Below are positions 12,680-22,380 of a DNA stretch of 64,000 nt, piece after piece (positions within the stretch are counted from its first letter, which is position 1; each line of letters starts with the position of its first letter). The notes below the pieces were generated by a model that was not told the DNA's origin, made no database searches, and was given only the letters and a program-made list of their open reading frames with translations. Location of the stretch: positions 83,036,594 to 83,100,593 of the forward strand of contig CM047428.1 in assembly GCA_026168455.1 (NCBI GenBank). Reading direction: 5' to 3'. This stretch comes from Theocolax elegans (Eukaryota; Arthropoda; Insecta; Hymenoptera; Cerocephalidae). Position numbers and translations under genes: made by a program.

Positions 12680-12690
12680 TAGCGAGAGAG
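12630..12690. repeat. (CG)n(GA)n compound microsatellite
   Basis: CGCGCGCG runs directly into a (GA)n tract of about 18 units, with a GG interruption near 12673. Confidence 0.9.
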
Positions 12691-12897
12691 CGCCGACAAT
12701 TATGGCTAATGAAACGGGAGCGCTGTACCGAGGTACTACGAGGTCTACGTGCACGTACGTCTCTCTCCCACGTGGTTTGGTTTCTTTGGCTCCCTCGTTG
12801 CGAGAGAGCAAGAGAGATCGCGCGAGTGCGATATCGCTCGACGCTCGACGATTATACTTATGGGTGTAAGGTGCAGGTTAACGAGGGAGTTGCTCGA

Positions 12898-13038
12898 ATG
12901 GGTTCATCGCGATTTCCTTACCTCTCTTTCTACATTTGTATAATGGGCATACGTCGAATGCTCCCTGACGGAAAAGTATACTATAAGGAAGGGACAGATC
13001 GGCAGGGTCAAGCGTGCGAAGGTGCTGGAATGTGCAAG
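12898..13038 (+). CDS. Possible first coding exon ending at a GTGAGC donor
   Basis: An open frame runs from 12709 to 13275 in the GC-rich island and contains an ATG at 12898. At 13036-13038 AAG is followed by GTGAGC, a near-consensus donor that falls on a codon boundary of this frame. Up to that donor the peptide from 12898 is MGSSRFPYLSFYICIMGI... followed by DRQGQACEGAGMCK. A (GA)n tract lies about 250 bp upstream, as in many insect promoters. Downstream of the donor the frame becomes Pro/Arg/Ser-rich and then a poly-pyrimidine Leu/Ser run, so only the upstream part is plausible. No homolog is recognised, and the choice of start is arbitrary. Confidence 0.18.
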
Positions 13039-13408
13039 GTGAGCTGCCTCGCGGAGTGCGTAAGGCGCGAGGGCATCGTAGGGCATTCCGTGTTCCGGTC
13101 ACTCCACGAGTTCCCGCGAGCGTTTCCCAGGCGCCCATGCACGGCCCGTCGCGGTATCAATCCACCCGCGGCTTATCGCGCAACCTCTGGCTCATTCTCA
13201 CCATTACACCGAGCCTCGCTTCCTCTCCTCCTCCACCTTCTTCTTTTTTTTTCCCTCGAACGTGCGCTAATTTAACGAGAAATCGTGTGTCGCGGGGTCC
13301 CTCGCGCTCTGCCGCGTGAAAGCCTGCCGTCTCTAATCAATGCGAGCGCCCGCGTTGTGCGCTACGCTCGCCTCTAATTTCTCTCACTCTATAAGCCACT
13401 CTTTCTCC

Positions 13409-13409
13409 T

Positions 13410-13441
<32 letters not shown>

Positions 13442-13444
13442 TCA
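13409..13444. repeat. (CT)n microsatellite
   Basis: About 15 uninterrupted CT units followed by CACTCTCTC. Confidence 0.9.
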
Positions 13445-13577
13445 CCCGCAATTCTCAGAGCGACTTTCGAGACGACGAGTAGCACCGCTGTCCTCCGACA
13501 TCGTCCGTGGGATTTTTCACGTGCTCCTACGTCCCACCTATAACCCACAACACCGATGTGAATCTCGAGAGCTACTT

Positions 13578-13581
<4 letters not shown>

Positions 13582-13620
<39 letters not shown>
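13582..13620. repeat. (CT)n microsatellite
   Basis: About 19 uninterrupted CT units, 140 bp from the previous CT tract. Confidence 0.9.
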
Positions 13621-13624
<4 letters not shown>

Positions 13625-13700
13625 GCGTGTTTACGCTCCTTCAATTATTGGGCATTATTAGTCACTCTATTTTCCGCGCTTTATTTATTTATAATTAATC

Positions 13701-14362
13701 TTGATTTACGCTGCGCGTTATTTACCTTATTTCACAGTGGACGCGAGTCAATATCCTAGATTACAAAATGTTTATATTTATTTAATTACCCAATTGGTCT
13801 TGGTGATATTCTTCCATTTATATAATTTGTTTTATAATTTGAATAAAAAATTGGATCTCATTCAAATTTTCGTCTTTTTTATTCCAACGGAGGAGTTTTG
13901 AACATGTTTTTTTTCAAGATTCATTAAAGTTAAGTAAGTATTGAAATTTTCTAATGATCTTATGACGAAAATATATAATTATTTTTAATACTGTACATAT
14001 AAGCACTACATAATTAAATAGTACATAATTGTGCAAATTTACAAATTTTTAGTAAATTCAAGAAACTATTCGTTTGAATAGTTGGAAACATATATGTAAT
14101 TGATAATCTTTTTAATTTCGCAGATTTGTATATTTTTATAGCTGCAGTAGTAATCTACGTCAAACTTTATGTATATTGTAATTTTTAATAAATTAATAAA
14201 TTAATTTTGTTAAATAAATGTAAATATCAAAATATGTGTCGTTGAGTGGATAACAATCAGGGGCTTGATTCTGTAAGCCTTAACACGCCATATGTTCATG
14301 TATATATATAGATATATAAAATCATAGCAAATTGAGCGATGGTGTTAAACTAACGAGCGATA
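13701..14362. other. AT-rich non-coding stretch
   Basis: AT-rich sequence between the island and a MITE. One 66-codon AT-driven frame (13701-13901) has no recognisable content. Confidence 0.45.
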
Positions 14363-14746
14363 AAGAGATGTGATAGCCAAATTACAGGGATCTACTTTTA
14401 AAAGCTCAAAATTTTCTGTAAGTATACGAAACTAAAAAACTTAAAAAAAATCATACATAATGTTTGAGTAACATAGAAGCTGGCACAGTGATTTTTTAAA
14501 ATAATTAATTTTAAATTAATTAAAAATTAATAATCACTTTTCGTCGGTAATGATTTGGTGTGAAATTGATCTTTGCGGGTGCATGAAAATCACGATCATT
14601 AAGTGATAAAAAATTTTGAGAAAAACCATACGTACTATGCAAAGCAAGTGGAACGACGTAATTGTAGAGATATTAATTGGAAAAGGTCAACTTATCGTTG
14701 ACTGATAGATAAGTAGGTAATTCAATTTTTCAGTTTTGCATCTCCT
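14363..14746. mobile_element. AGGGGATGT-family inverted-repeat element, copy 2
   Basis: The left end TA-AAGAGATGTGATAGCC and the right end GCATCTCCT-TA form imperfect terminal inverted repeats with a TA on each side, which suggests a TA target duplication. The family core TTTTCGTCGGTAAT lies at 14538-14551. The internal box ttaaaaaaaatcat followed by atgtttgag matches copy 3 (24161). It is 384 bp with no open frame. The TA duplication would fit a Tc1/mariner-type source of transposase, which is not encoded here. Confidence 0.7.
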
Positions 14747-14930
14747 TAATGACTTACAGAATCAGGCCCTTGGTATACCTCACCTTCGATATATACTTTA
14801 AAAAGGAGGGAAAGCAAAAATGTGTAAACTGAGACGATCGAAATGAAGGTCTATTTTTAGTACAAGTCAATAGTAATTATCGTCATTGATTTCGAAAGCG
14901 AATCGAATAAGAAGGCACGATGAGCCTATA

Positions 14931-15605
14931 AACGTGTAGCCCTGAACCTTCGACACGGCACGAGAGACGAATGGAAAGCGCAAAAGAGCAAAAGAAAGTC
15001 GACACCTCGTCGTGGCAATTATCGAACGATTAGCTATGAAAATCCAGGATAAGAAGAACCGACGGGGGCGCAGGTAGCAGTAGCTGGTAAAACAAAGCCG
15101 GCGAAATAAATTCGAGCGGGAAATTGGTTTGCGCGAAGGAGCGAAGGAGCAAAGGAGCGTAAGAGCGAAAGAAAGAAGGAAAAAAAGAAAGAAGGAGCAG
15201 TGGCAGCGGTAAGAAAAATCGGCGGCCTCGCGGAAGCGCTCACGTGCTCGCGGATGTGAGGGCGTGAGACTCGTTGAGTGTGGGAGAGTACAAGCGACGC
15301 ATTGTGGAGAAGAGCGCCGTATACACGCTCGCGCCGGCGAGTCTTATCCTCCGTGTGAACTGACCACCGCGGGTCACGTATGCGCGCCCGCTCTCCTATT
15401 ATCATTTCCCGGCCGACTAAGAATGAAATCTAGATCGCCGGAAGACGCTCATAATTAACGCGCCGACACCGACGCTTCGCTTCTATACACGTATGTATAT
15501 GCATGTGTACACGCGCGGTCGTGCCATTACCTCGCCGCTATGTACACCGGGAATAAGGAATCGCCACCAACCCGAGCAATTCAAATATCTGACGTCTCGG
15601 AAATG

Positions 15606-15653
<48 letters not shown>

Positions 15654-15705
15654 ACGTGTCTCTACCGCTGCCCCTTGTCCCATGCTCTTGCTCTTGCTCT
15701 TGCAG
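14931..15705. promoter_or_regulatory. CpG-rich island with purine tract and CT microsatellite
   Basis: GC-rich DNA with a tandem purine block at 15128-15195 (units near gcgaaggagcg), CpG-dense sequence at 15220-15480 and a (CT)n tract at 15610-15652. The - strand frame 15034-15405 (123 codons) has no recognisable domain. It ends at the strong acceptor of the candidate exon at 15706. Confidence 0.3.
15610..15652. repeat. (CT)n microsatellite
   Basis: About 19 CT units with one TTT interruption near the end. Confidence 0.9.
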
Positions 15706-15822
15706 CTCTTCCTCTATAAAACTCCCGAGGCTTTTAAACGTTCCTGCGTAAAGTTTCTTTTAAATTACCTTCTGCATTATGATAAAAAGGTTTCTTATTC
15801 GATGGATGCGAACGTAATTTAG
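15706..15822 (+). CDS. Candidate terminal exon, about 38 codons, unknown protein
   Basis: A long CT-rich tract with the triplicated unit gctctt ends in cttgcag at 15705, a strong acceptor. The phase-0 frame that follows is open for 38 codons to a TAG at 15820-15822 and reads LFLYKTPEAFKRSCVKFLLN... then YDKKVSYSMDANVI. Base composition is moderate, and the peptide is mixed rather than low-complexity. No AATAAA was seen close behind the stop, which weakens a terminal-exon reading. GAAC followed by GTAATT at 15814 could serve as a donor instead. No family was recognised. Confidence 0.22.
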   Translation, partial: LFLYKTPEAFKRSCVKFLLNYLLHYDKKVSYSMDANVI

Positions 15823-16153
15823 AGATAAGTGGTATTCAAACTACATACTTTTGAATCACCGAGTTCACAAACCCACTTTTTACCCTCTCTACTTTATCGA
15901 CCTATATCACGTACAATTTCATGGAATTAAAAGAGATCATTAAGCAATACCCAGATTTCAAGAGTTGATTTTCGTATTTTAATTACCTACCTGTATACCT
16001 AAATTTACCATGAAATATATTCATATCGTCATCGAGTTATTAGGATCAATAAGCAATTATTTTGTGTTGCATCACATTTATTTGCGATAAATATAATTAA
16101 TTTTTGCAACATAGTATATATATAGCCTAAGCCAATTTATTATCATAAATATA

Positions 16154-17123
16154 TGAGGTATGAAGTGAAGTGGTCCGATCAAAATTTTAAAATGCACCAA
16201 ACTTTGGGTACACATTGCAAATGTTTTTCAGAATACAGAAAAAAATTTTTAGGTACTGGAATCTATTTGCTCAAAAGTTTTTTCAAGTTTTTTTCAACAC
16301 CATCTGGGTTTACCGCTATTTAACTCAAACTCTATCAACTTTAATATAGAACATTATACGTAACATTCGTTGCTAATTATGTCTAGAATTTATCCTTCTG
16401 GGTCAGAATTTCTAATCTCAAGGTCAATGTTACATAAACTACATGTCAATATTCAACTTGAAAATAGTGTAAGTGCGCCACAATTGATTTTTTATCCAAA
16501 AGTCTAAAAGAAAAGCTTGGAGCAATACCTTTCAAATGGTCTGTAGCATTTTTATGGCCTTTAATTCTGTAAAAAGTTATGATAATATAAAGAAACACGA
16601 AACTTTTTAAAAAATTTAAATGGGAATTACCATGTTAATTTTTGTGAATTTTTTGTCTTTATTTGAGTTATCATAACTTTTTACAGAATTAAAGACCACA
16701 AAAATGCTACAGACCATTTGATAGGTATTGCTCCAAGCTTTCTTTTAGACTGTTGGATAAACAAATCAATTGTGGCGTACTTACACATTTTTCAAGTTGA
16801 ATATTGACATGTAGTTTATGTAACATTGACCTTGAGATTAGAAATTCTAACCCAGAAGAATAAATTCTAGACTTAATTAACAACGAATGTTACATATAAT
16901 GTTGTATAGTAAAAGTTGATAGATTTTGAGTTAAATAGTGGTAAACCCAGCTGGTGTTGAAACAACTTGGAAAAATTCACTTTTTGAGGTTAGAATAACT
17001 TTTGAGCAAATAGATTCCAGTACCTAAAATTTTTTTCTGTATTCTGATAGACATTTGCAATGTGTACCCAAAATTTGGTGCATTTTAAAATTTTGATCGG
17101 ACCACTTCACGTGGAATACCCCA
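16154..17123. mobile_element. 970-bp near-perfect palindromic (fold-back) element
   Basis: The left arm (from TGAGGTATGAAGTGAAGTGG) and the right arm (ending CCACTTCACGTGGAATACCCCA) are reverse complements over about 440 bp each, with only scattered mismatches and small indels. The spacer, near 16600-16660, is short. The end motif GAAGTGGTCCGATCAAAATT appears in both arms. TATA-like sequence flanks both sides, so a TA or TATA target duplication is possible. No open frame of 60 codons is present. This is a fold-back type or long-TIR non-autonomous DNA transposon. Its transcript would form one long hairpin. Confidence 0.85.
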
Positions 17124-17430
17124 CATATATATTGTTGAAATCGATGATATTAATGAACTATTATATAAATAATTAATGTTAAAAAAATGTTAAGTTACAG
17201 AATTTCTGTTTAGACTTCATAAATAAACTTGAATATTTTCAATGTTTTACGAATGTAATTAATATTTTTGTCTTTATTATATATGCATGAAAACTGCTTA
17301 TTTAAATACCAATAACAAGAAAAAAGCTAAATTCATTGTAATTGATATTATATTTTAATTTGATATATTTCAATATTAGTTTGCAAAAAAGTAAAAATAT
17401 TGTAAGTATCTAAGAAATATAGGGAAAAAG

Positions 17431-17990
17431 GAGATACGAAGTATACATCGCGAATAGACGTATATAGTTCGCTCGTCTCCCGAAGTCCTGAGTGAAATGC
17501 GCGTGAGTCCAAGGATGGATGGCGATATGTAGACGGTGCTCTCGCCGGAAATTTATTGGCGATATCGCGCAATCGAGCGTCGGCGTTGAGACTTGGCCTA
17601 TCGACGGATTTCTCGTCTACGGCACGTATACTCTGTCTATATAGGTATATGATACATCCACACAGTTGCACACACACGCGAGCGCGCGCGTATACCGTGC
17701 ATCAGACGTGTCGAAGGATAACAGGGCTTCCCGCGGCGAATGTACGCCGATCTCGCGAGCACGAGGGAAAGAGGGAAAGAGAGAAAGAGGCAAAGAGGGA
17801 ACGAGAGAAGGGAGGGAAGGGAGAAGGGAGAACGAACACCGCGACGTCGAAGAGCCGAAAGTTCCGTAACGTTCGAAGCCGCGGCCTACATGCGCGCATA
17901 ATAGCGTCTACAGATTTTTTTTCTCTTCGAAATTTCCTGTACGAATTTTTTTGACAAAACTTCCGCAGACTCTTCGTGGGGGGATGTCTC
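17431..17990. promoter_or_regulatory. CpG-rich island with a purine-rich tract
   Basis: This is CpG-rich sequence with a purine-only block at about 17757-17835 (GGGAAAGAG-type units). Overlapping frames on both strands (132 and 109 codons) are composition-driven: the + frame becomes Lys-Arg-Glu repeats in the purine block. Confidence 0.3.
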
Positions 17991-18261
17991 TATCCCTGTA
18001 CTTTTTTTATTCACACTATAATAATGTATGTCTACCTGCGGTTTTATATTGTACAAATATGTATATATATATATGCACATACGTACATACGTATAATACA
18101 TTTACGAGTGTAATATAAGTATTACTCGTGACGTTTTGTAATTTTTAATATACAGTCAACAAAACACTTACTATACGATAAGTGCATACTTTTCTAATTT
18201 TTATTATTATTGTAATTTCCGTTTTTTATACATATACATGTTATTCGCTACAATTCTATCT

Positions 18262-18366
18262 GAAATTTAAAGAGATCTACCTTTAAAAACCCAAAAATTG
18301 TAACTAATGAAGAGACCATCATATGTTTGGGAAACGGATCGTGTCCAGCTTCTAGGATACGTTTTT
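18262..18366. mobile_element. Partial AGGGGATGT-family element, copy 4
   Basis: GAGATCTACCTTTAAAAACCC, then ACCATCATATGTTTGGG and CCAGCTTCTAGGATAC, align in order with the left half of copy 2 (14363). The core GGTCGGTAAT and the right end are missing. A separate fold-back element (18367) begins where similarity stops, which suggests a nested insertion. Confidence 0.5.
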
Positions 18367-18787
18367 AATATAAAAATATGGAGAAAGCCAGAGTCCCAGT
18401 CCCTAACAATTGTTTTTTCAAAAAAAAATAGGCTTATTTATTTTATGAAACGCTTGTAACGTCTAAATAATCAAATAGTAACATTCAAACTAAAGAGTAA
18501 TAAAAAGCTGAAGTAAAATAGATATTGTTTAAATACAAATACGCTCAAATCCGTTAGAATGGAACAAAGTTACGATGACCGAATTAAGAATTTTAAAAAA
18601 TTAAAAAATACGAAAATTTTGTAATGCCCAAGTCTTAATTCGGTTATAACTTTGCTTCATTTTAACGGATTTGAGGGTATTTGCTTTTAAACTATATCTA
18701 ATTTATGTCAGCTTTTCACTACTCATTAGTTTGAATGTTAATATTTGATTATTTTTCTGGCTCTGGCTTTCTTCATATTTTTATATT
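18367..18787. mobile_element. 421-bp palindromic (fold-back) element
   Basis: The ends AATATAAAAATATGGAGAAAG and CTTTCTTCATATTTTTATATT are reverse complements. Complementarity continues inward through, for example, CATTCAAACTAA / TTAGTTTGAATG, AAATCCGTTAGAATG / CATTTTAACGGATTT and GACCGAATTAAGA / TCTTAATTCGGTTA, to a centre near 18590. There are no open frames. It is probably a non-autonomous inverted-repeat element inserted into copy 4 of the AGGGGATGT family. Confidence 0.75.
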
Positions 18788-18840
18788 GAAATTAATTTTA
18801 CAAGGACAAAAATTATATTTTACCATCAAATTACAGCTTT

Positions 18841-19106
18841 GACGCCTCTGGCTTCATGACAAAACACAGCTTTTGCTTTTACGAACCTTATTAAATTGTG
18901 CAGATATATTGAAATATACACTGAGGGATCATGTACCAAGTTTTATGTATAGGCAATGCATTGGTCTAAAGACATGCAGCAAAATGTTTATTTGCGAAAT
19001 TGAAAATTGAGTATTTCTCAACTTCCTATAGACTTAAGACTTGGTTATACAATTTAGTAAGGTTTAGAACAGCTGAAGCTGTATTTTGTTCTAAAGCAGG
19101 AGACGC
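18841..19106. repeat. Inverted repeat with about 65-bp arms
   Basis: The left arm 18841-18902 (GACGCCTCTGGCTTC... to CGAACCTTATTAAATTG) is the imperfect reverse complement of the right arm 19041-19106 (CAATTTAGTAAGGTTTAGAAC... to GCAGGAGACGC). The spacer is about 140 bp. This may be the remains of another small transposon. No target duplication could be fixed. Confidence 0.6.
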
Positions 19107-19168
19107 ACATACCATAATTTAAAGGTAAACTATATGTTTGTGTCATGTAAACTTTAATTAATTCCTTA

Positions 19169-19539
19169 AGGAGGTAGCATACCCGGTGGCAAAGAAAGAT
19201 AATTATTATATTCATCAATAAAGTATGCAATTTTTTGCAAGACCCGAATACAGAAGCACTAGATCATTCAATAATAAGTCATTCTACAAAGTTCCAGGTA
19301 AATTGGACAGAGACCCTAAAAAATCGCTGTACCGAAAATTGCGATTATCCGTGATTTTTCGGTGCAGAAGTATTTTAGGGTGTCTTTGTCGAATCGACCT
19401 GGAACTTTGTGGAATAACTAATATTATTTAATTATCTTCTGCTTCTGTATTCGGGCCTGTATAATTTTTGCTTGTATACTTTTTTAAATAAATGTAATAA
19501 TTCTCGCTCGGTCGGTAACCCACCGGGTATGCCAGCCCT
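19169..19539. mobile_element. AGGAGGTGGC-family MITE, copy 1 (371 bp, TSD TTA)
   Basis: The terminal inverted repeats AGGAGGTAGCATACCCGGTGG and CCACCGGGTATGCCAGCCCT bound a largely palindromic 371-bp element. TTA at 19166-19168 and 19540-19542 is a 3-bp target duplication. Internal complementary blocks include ACCCGAATACAGAAGCA / TGCTTCTGTATTCGGGC and CAAAGTTCCAGGT / ACCTGGAACTTTG. A 68-codon frame inside it is a shadow of the palindrome. A diverged copy is at 48068. Confidence 0.85.
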
Positions 19540-19542
19540 TTA

Positions 19543-20297
19543 GTGTTTATTAACTATGCTAAGGTTCAAATGAGAGTAGAGAATTTTAACACCTCTAAAG
19601 TAAGTTATTAAAAAATGATTTAATTATTTTTAACTACTAAAGTGACCATAACTGGTGCAAAAATACTTTTTTTTCTAGACCGATTAGATGAAAGTCAATT
19701 GTGCCGTAACAAAGTTATGGATTTTCGAAGAAACACGTTACCTTAGCCAATATTAGACTTTTAAAATTGTAATTTTGAAAAATATGAGCATATTCTACAT
19801 GCAATTTACAAACTTTCTTGTATTTAATACGTATAACAAAAAGTTGAAAGTTTTTTAGATAAAAATGAATAAATATGGTGAAATTACCAATGTTTTTAAA
19901 AAATTATTTGTTTTGAATCGCTCTAGCTTGGCAGCGTCTTGGAATCAACCTCTAAAAATTTAGCTCCGTTCTTATTGTATATCTTCTGACAGTTTTCTAC
20001 TATTCTTAAAGATTTTTATTTGTTGACGTGAACAGTTGCCGTAAAATCGTCCATATACATAAAGTTTGTATTAAAAAAAATTAAATAAAGTTATATAAAT
20101 TACAATAATTTATATTAAAATATGAAATAATTTTTAATTATATCGTCTAATGATCGCCGTAGTAAAAATAATTATTACAGACAATAAGTAATAGATTGAG
20201 TGTTTTAATACAATGGCCGAAAAATGTGATCATTTTTGGCCTTCCGGTATGAAACGGTTTTTCATGTATTTCATAACCATTTATTGAAGTAAAATTT
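19543..20297. other. AT-rich non-coding stretch between insertions
   Basis: Moderately AT-rich sequence with no open frame of 60 codons and no fold-back structure that I could establish. Phrases such as caaagttatggattttcg resemble old repeat DNA, but I found no second copy in the window. Confidence 0.4.
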
Positions 20298-20310
20298 AAT
20301 CTTTTATCTA

Positions 20311-20658
20311 CACCGCGACTCAGTGGCTCGGCGTGTCACTATAATGTGACGCCAGTTCAGGTGCGCTGTGCGTTTCGTGCATTTGTCAGTGCATGAGAGG
20401 CACGGGCATCTGAACTATAGGGAACGTTAGGGACGCGAAGATGTAAAGAGGATCGCGGTGGTTCCATCGGGAGGACAGGAATCTGTAATTATTAGACTAA
20501 TTACAGTGACCGATGATATCTTCCGATGGACACAAGCACCACTGTTTCAACTACATGTGCTTTGTTTACAGACACACCGTTCACCTCCGTCGCTGATTAG
20601 CCCTGGCAGCATAAATAGAGCGACGTTAAATAACATAAAAAAAAAAAAAAAAAAAAAA
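20311..20658 (+). mobile_element. SINE-like poly(A)-tailed retroinsertion with 13-bp TSD
   Basis: A 13-bp direct repeat AATCTTTTATCTA flanks the segment (20298-20310 and 20657-20669). The insert of about 346 bp is GC-richer than its surroundings and ends in a run of about 22 A (20637-20658). This is the signature of target-primed reverse transcription. The 5' end carries CGACTCAGTGG (20316-20326), similar to a tRNA A box, and GTTCAGGTGC (20355-20364), a weak B box about 28 bp later, which suggests a tRNA-derived SINE. No protein is encoded beyond a 70-codon frame that runs into the tail. Alternatives are a 5'-truncated LINE or a processed non-coding RNA copy. Confidence 0.75.
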
Positions 20659-20669
20659 TCTTTTATCTA

Positions 20670-21505
20670 GGTCGCCCCATGAATTTGATATTTGATAGTT
20701 ATGGTTGAGGTATGGACACAAATTAGTTGTCAATGAAGAAATCGAAACTGGAGACAGTTTTTAATTACTGTTTATTACATACACTAGTGGAAATCGAATT
20801 AAACTTTGTGGTATAGGAACTGGTTGTAGTTTTTCAAAAAGTGGCAGAAAATGGTGTAAATTTATTTCCCAATAATGAAACGTTTTTCCTCAACTTTTTA
20901 ACAGATTATTCCTGGTAAATTTGGGTGAATTTATTATATATCTACGATTTAACTAACTACATTAGGGGTCGCAAAATTGCTTTGCCTTATTTTATCCAAT
21001 ATATGATAACTTGTTCGTTCTACGCCATAAAAGAGGTTAAGAATCTATTTTCAACGAATTTAATGAAATATTCATTTGAGTCCACATATCCTTGTAACGA
21101 TGATTTCGATGATGCAAATAATTAATTAATTTTTTGGTCATTTTTTTTTATTCCATTTCAATGAAGTTACCAAGTGATCGGGATAAAAAGCGCTTCATCA
21201 CAAGTTATTCACTAGCTACTATACCTTTAAAATTGACATTTCGATCCGACTCTGCAGAATATTTTTTAAAAAAAGTACATTGAAGAATGTTGGGTAAACA
21301 GAAGATTAATTATAACCTATAAATTATTCATTCCTAACCTCAAAATATTAACAGTGTGTGTGTGTGTGTGTGTGTAATTACACAGTGATATAGTGTTACC
21401 ATAATCTCTAAGATGTAACAAATACAAATTGTATGAGTATTGCCTTTTATCAAGTGTGATACTCTGGACTATCAGGATACTTCTATCACAATGCACTTAT
21501 ATAAC
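20670..21505. other. AT-rich non-coding stretch
   Basis: A 66-codon frame (20925-21125, + strand) has a mixed, non-repetitive peptide (contains LTNYIRGRKIALPYFIQY) but no recognisable family. It could be a transposase relic or chance. A (GT)n tract lies at 21354-21375. The phrase AAAAAGCGCTTCATCACAAG near 21186 recurs, with small changes, near 59388. Confidence 0.4.
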
Positions 21506-21509
21506 TGAA

Positions 21510-21750
21510 GAATATATTTCAGCAACCATTTTATCCAATAGGCTGTAACTTTATAGCAGTGACATATTATGTCCACTTAAGTGGAAAAGAGGTAAGAAAT
21601 ATTGCAAAAAAATTCATGCAGTTTTTTTGCAAGATGCCTTTCAACTATTTTTGTATTTTTAATCGATTTAAATACATGACCAACGCGTGTAACTGCTATA
21701 GCTACAATCAGCCTATATTCGATTAAGTGATTCCTATACTATATCCGGTC
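21510..21750. mobile_element. Fold-back element related to the one at 50321
   Basis: The left part (CATTTTATCCAATAGGCTGTAACTTTATAGCAGTGAC) and the right part (AACTGCTATAGCTACAATCAGCCTATATTCGATTAAGTGATTCC) are imperfect reverse complements. Both resemble GGAATCACTTCATCGAATAGGCTG of the larger fold-back at 50321, including a shared internal TCCACTTGAATGGAA-type motif. It is a short, diverged relative with ends not fixed. Confidence 0.55.
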
Positions 21751-21829
21751 GCAAGTACATTGTGATAAAAAACCGTGTGATAATTCGTTAAAAAAAGTAG
21801 TGTATACAAAATTAAAAATAATACAAATA

Positions 21830-22045
21830 CACGGAGAAAAATTTCTAGTAAATTTTACCCTGGTGTTGTAGTAAAAGTGGGACGAAGGACACAGCAGGGT
21901 AAAAAATACCCAGTTTTCAAATAAATTTTACCCTGCTGTTTGGTTAAAATTTATTTGAAAACCGGGTATTTTTTACCCTGCTGTGTCCTTTGTCCCACTT
22001 TTACTAGAACACCAGGGTAAAATTTACTATAAATTTTTCTCCGTG
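21830..22045. mobile_element. 216-bp near-perfect palindromic MITE (ACGGAGA family)
   Basis: The ends CACGGAGAAAAATTTCTAG and TATAAATTTTTCTCCGTG flank arms that pair almost base for base to a centre near 21940 (GGGTATTTTTTACCC... in both arms). TA on each side (21828-21829 and 22046-22047) suggests a TA target duplication. There is no open frame. Its very high arm identity suggests a recent insertion. A relative with the same ends is at 41548. Confidence 0.88.
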
Positions 22046-22380
22046 TAGCTTAAAGCCCAAAGAAATCCTTTAAGGCATTGCAATAATAATAAATTACATT
22101 AATTACATATGAAAAATAATTATTGTGTAACACAGGTTTGTTCTCTTGAAATAATGGGTTCTTGCACAGAATGGAAAATATCACACGTGAAACCATGTTT
22201 TCCAAACGGTTGTCGCGGCATTAACCCTAAAATAAGTTGCAAAGTCGTTGGATAAAGTTAAACTAGGTAAATGAGCCCTAAATAATTGTTTAACGAAATA
22301 AAAAGACAATTCGAAGTAAAGAAGGAATTTGTAGTGTCGATCATTCCCTATAATGAAGACAAAGAAGGTTGTATACATAC

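Larger units (their letters stand above)
12361..13700. promoter_or_regulatory. CpG-rich island with GA and CT microsatellites
   Basis: About 1.3 kb of GC/CpG-rich DNA carries purine tracts in its first part (12535-12690) and pyrimidine tracts in its second (13409-13444 and 13582-13620). All frames are fairly open because of composition; the repeats translate as Arg-Glu or Ser-Leu. It contains the candidate donor at 13039. The GA/CT bracket around an internal CpG-rich core resembles insect promoter or insulator regions bound by GAGA-type factors, which is inference. Confidence 0.3.

Noticed and set aside
12500..12870. Arg-Glu-rich frames on both strands
   Set aside because: They are translations of the (GA)n and CG-rich tracts.
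19225..19431. 68-codon frame on the + strand
   Set aside because: It lies wholly inside the palindromic MITE at 19169-19539, so its openness is incidental.
20458..20670. 70-codon frame on the + strand ending in poly-Lys
   Set aside because: It runs into the poly(A) tail of the SINE-like insertion; the element is non-coding.
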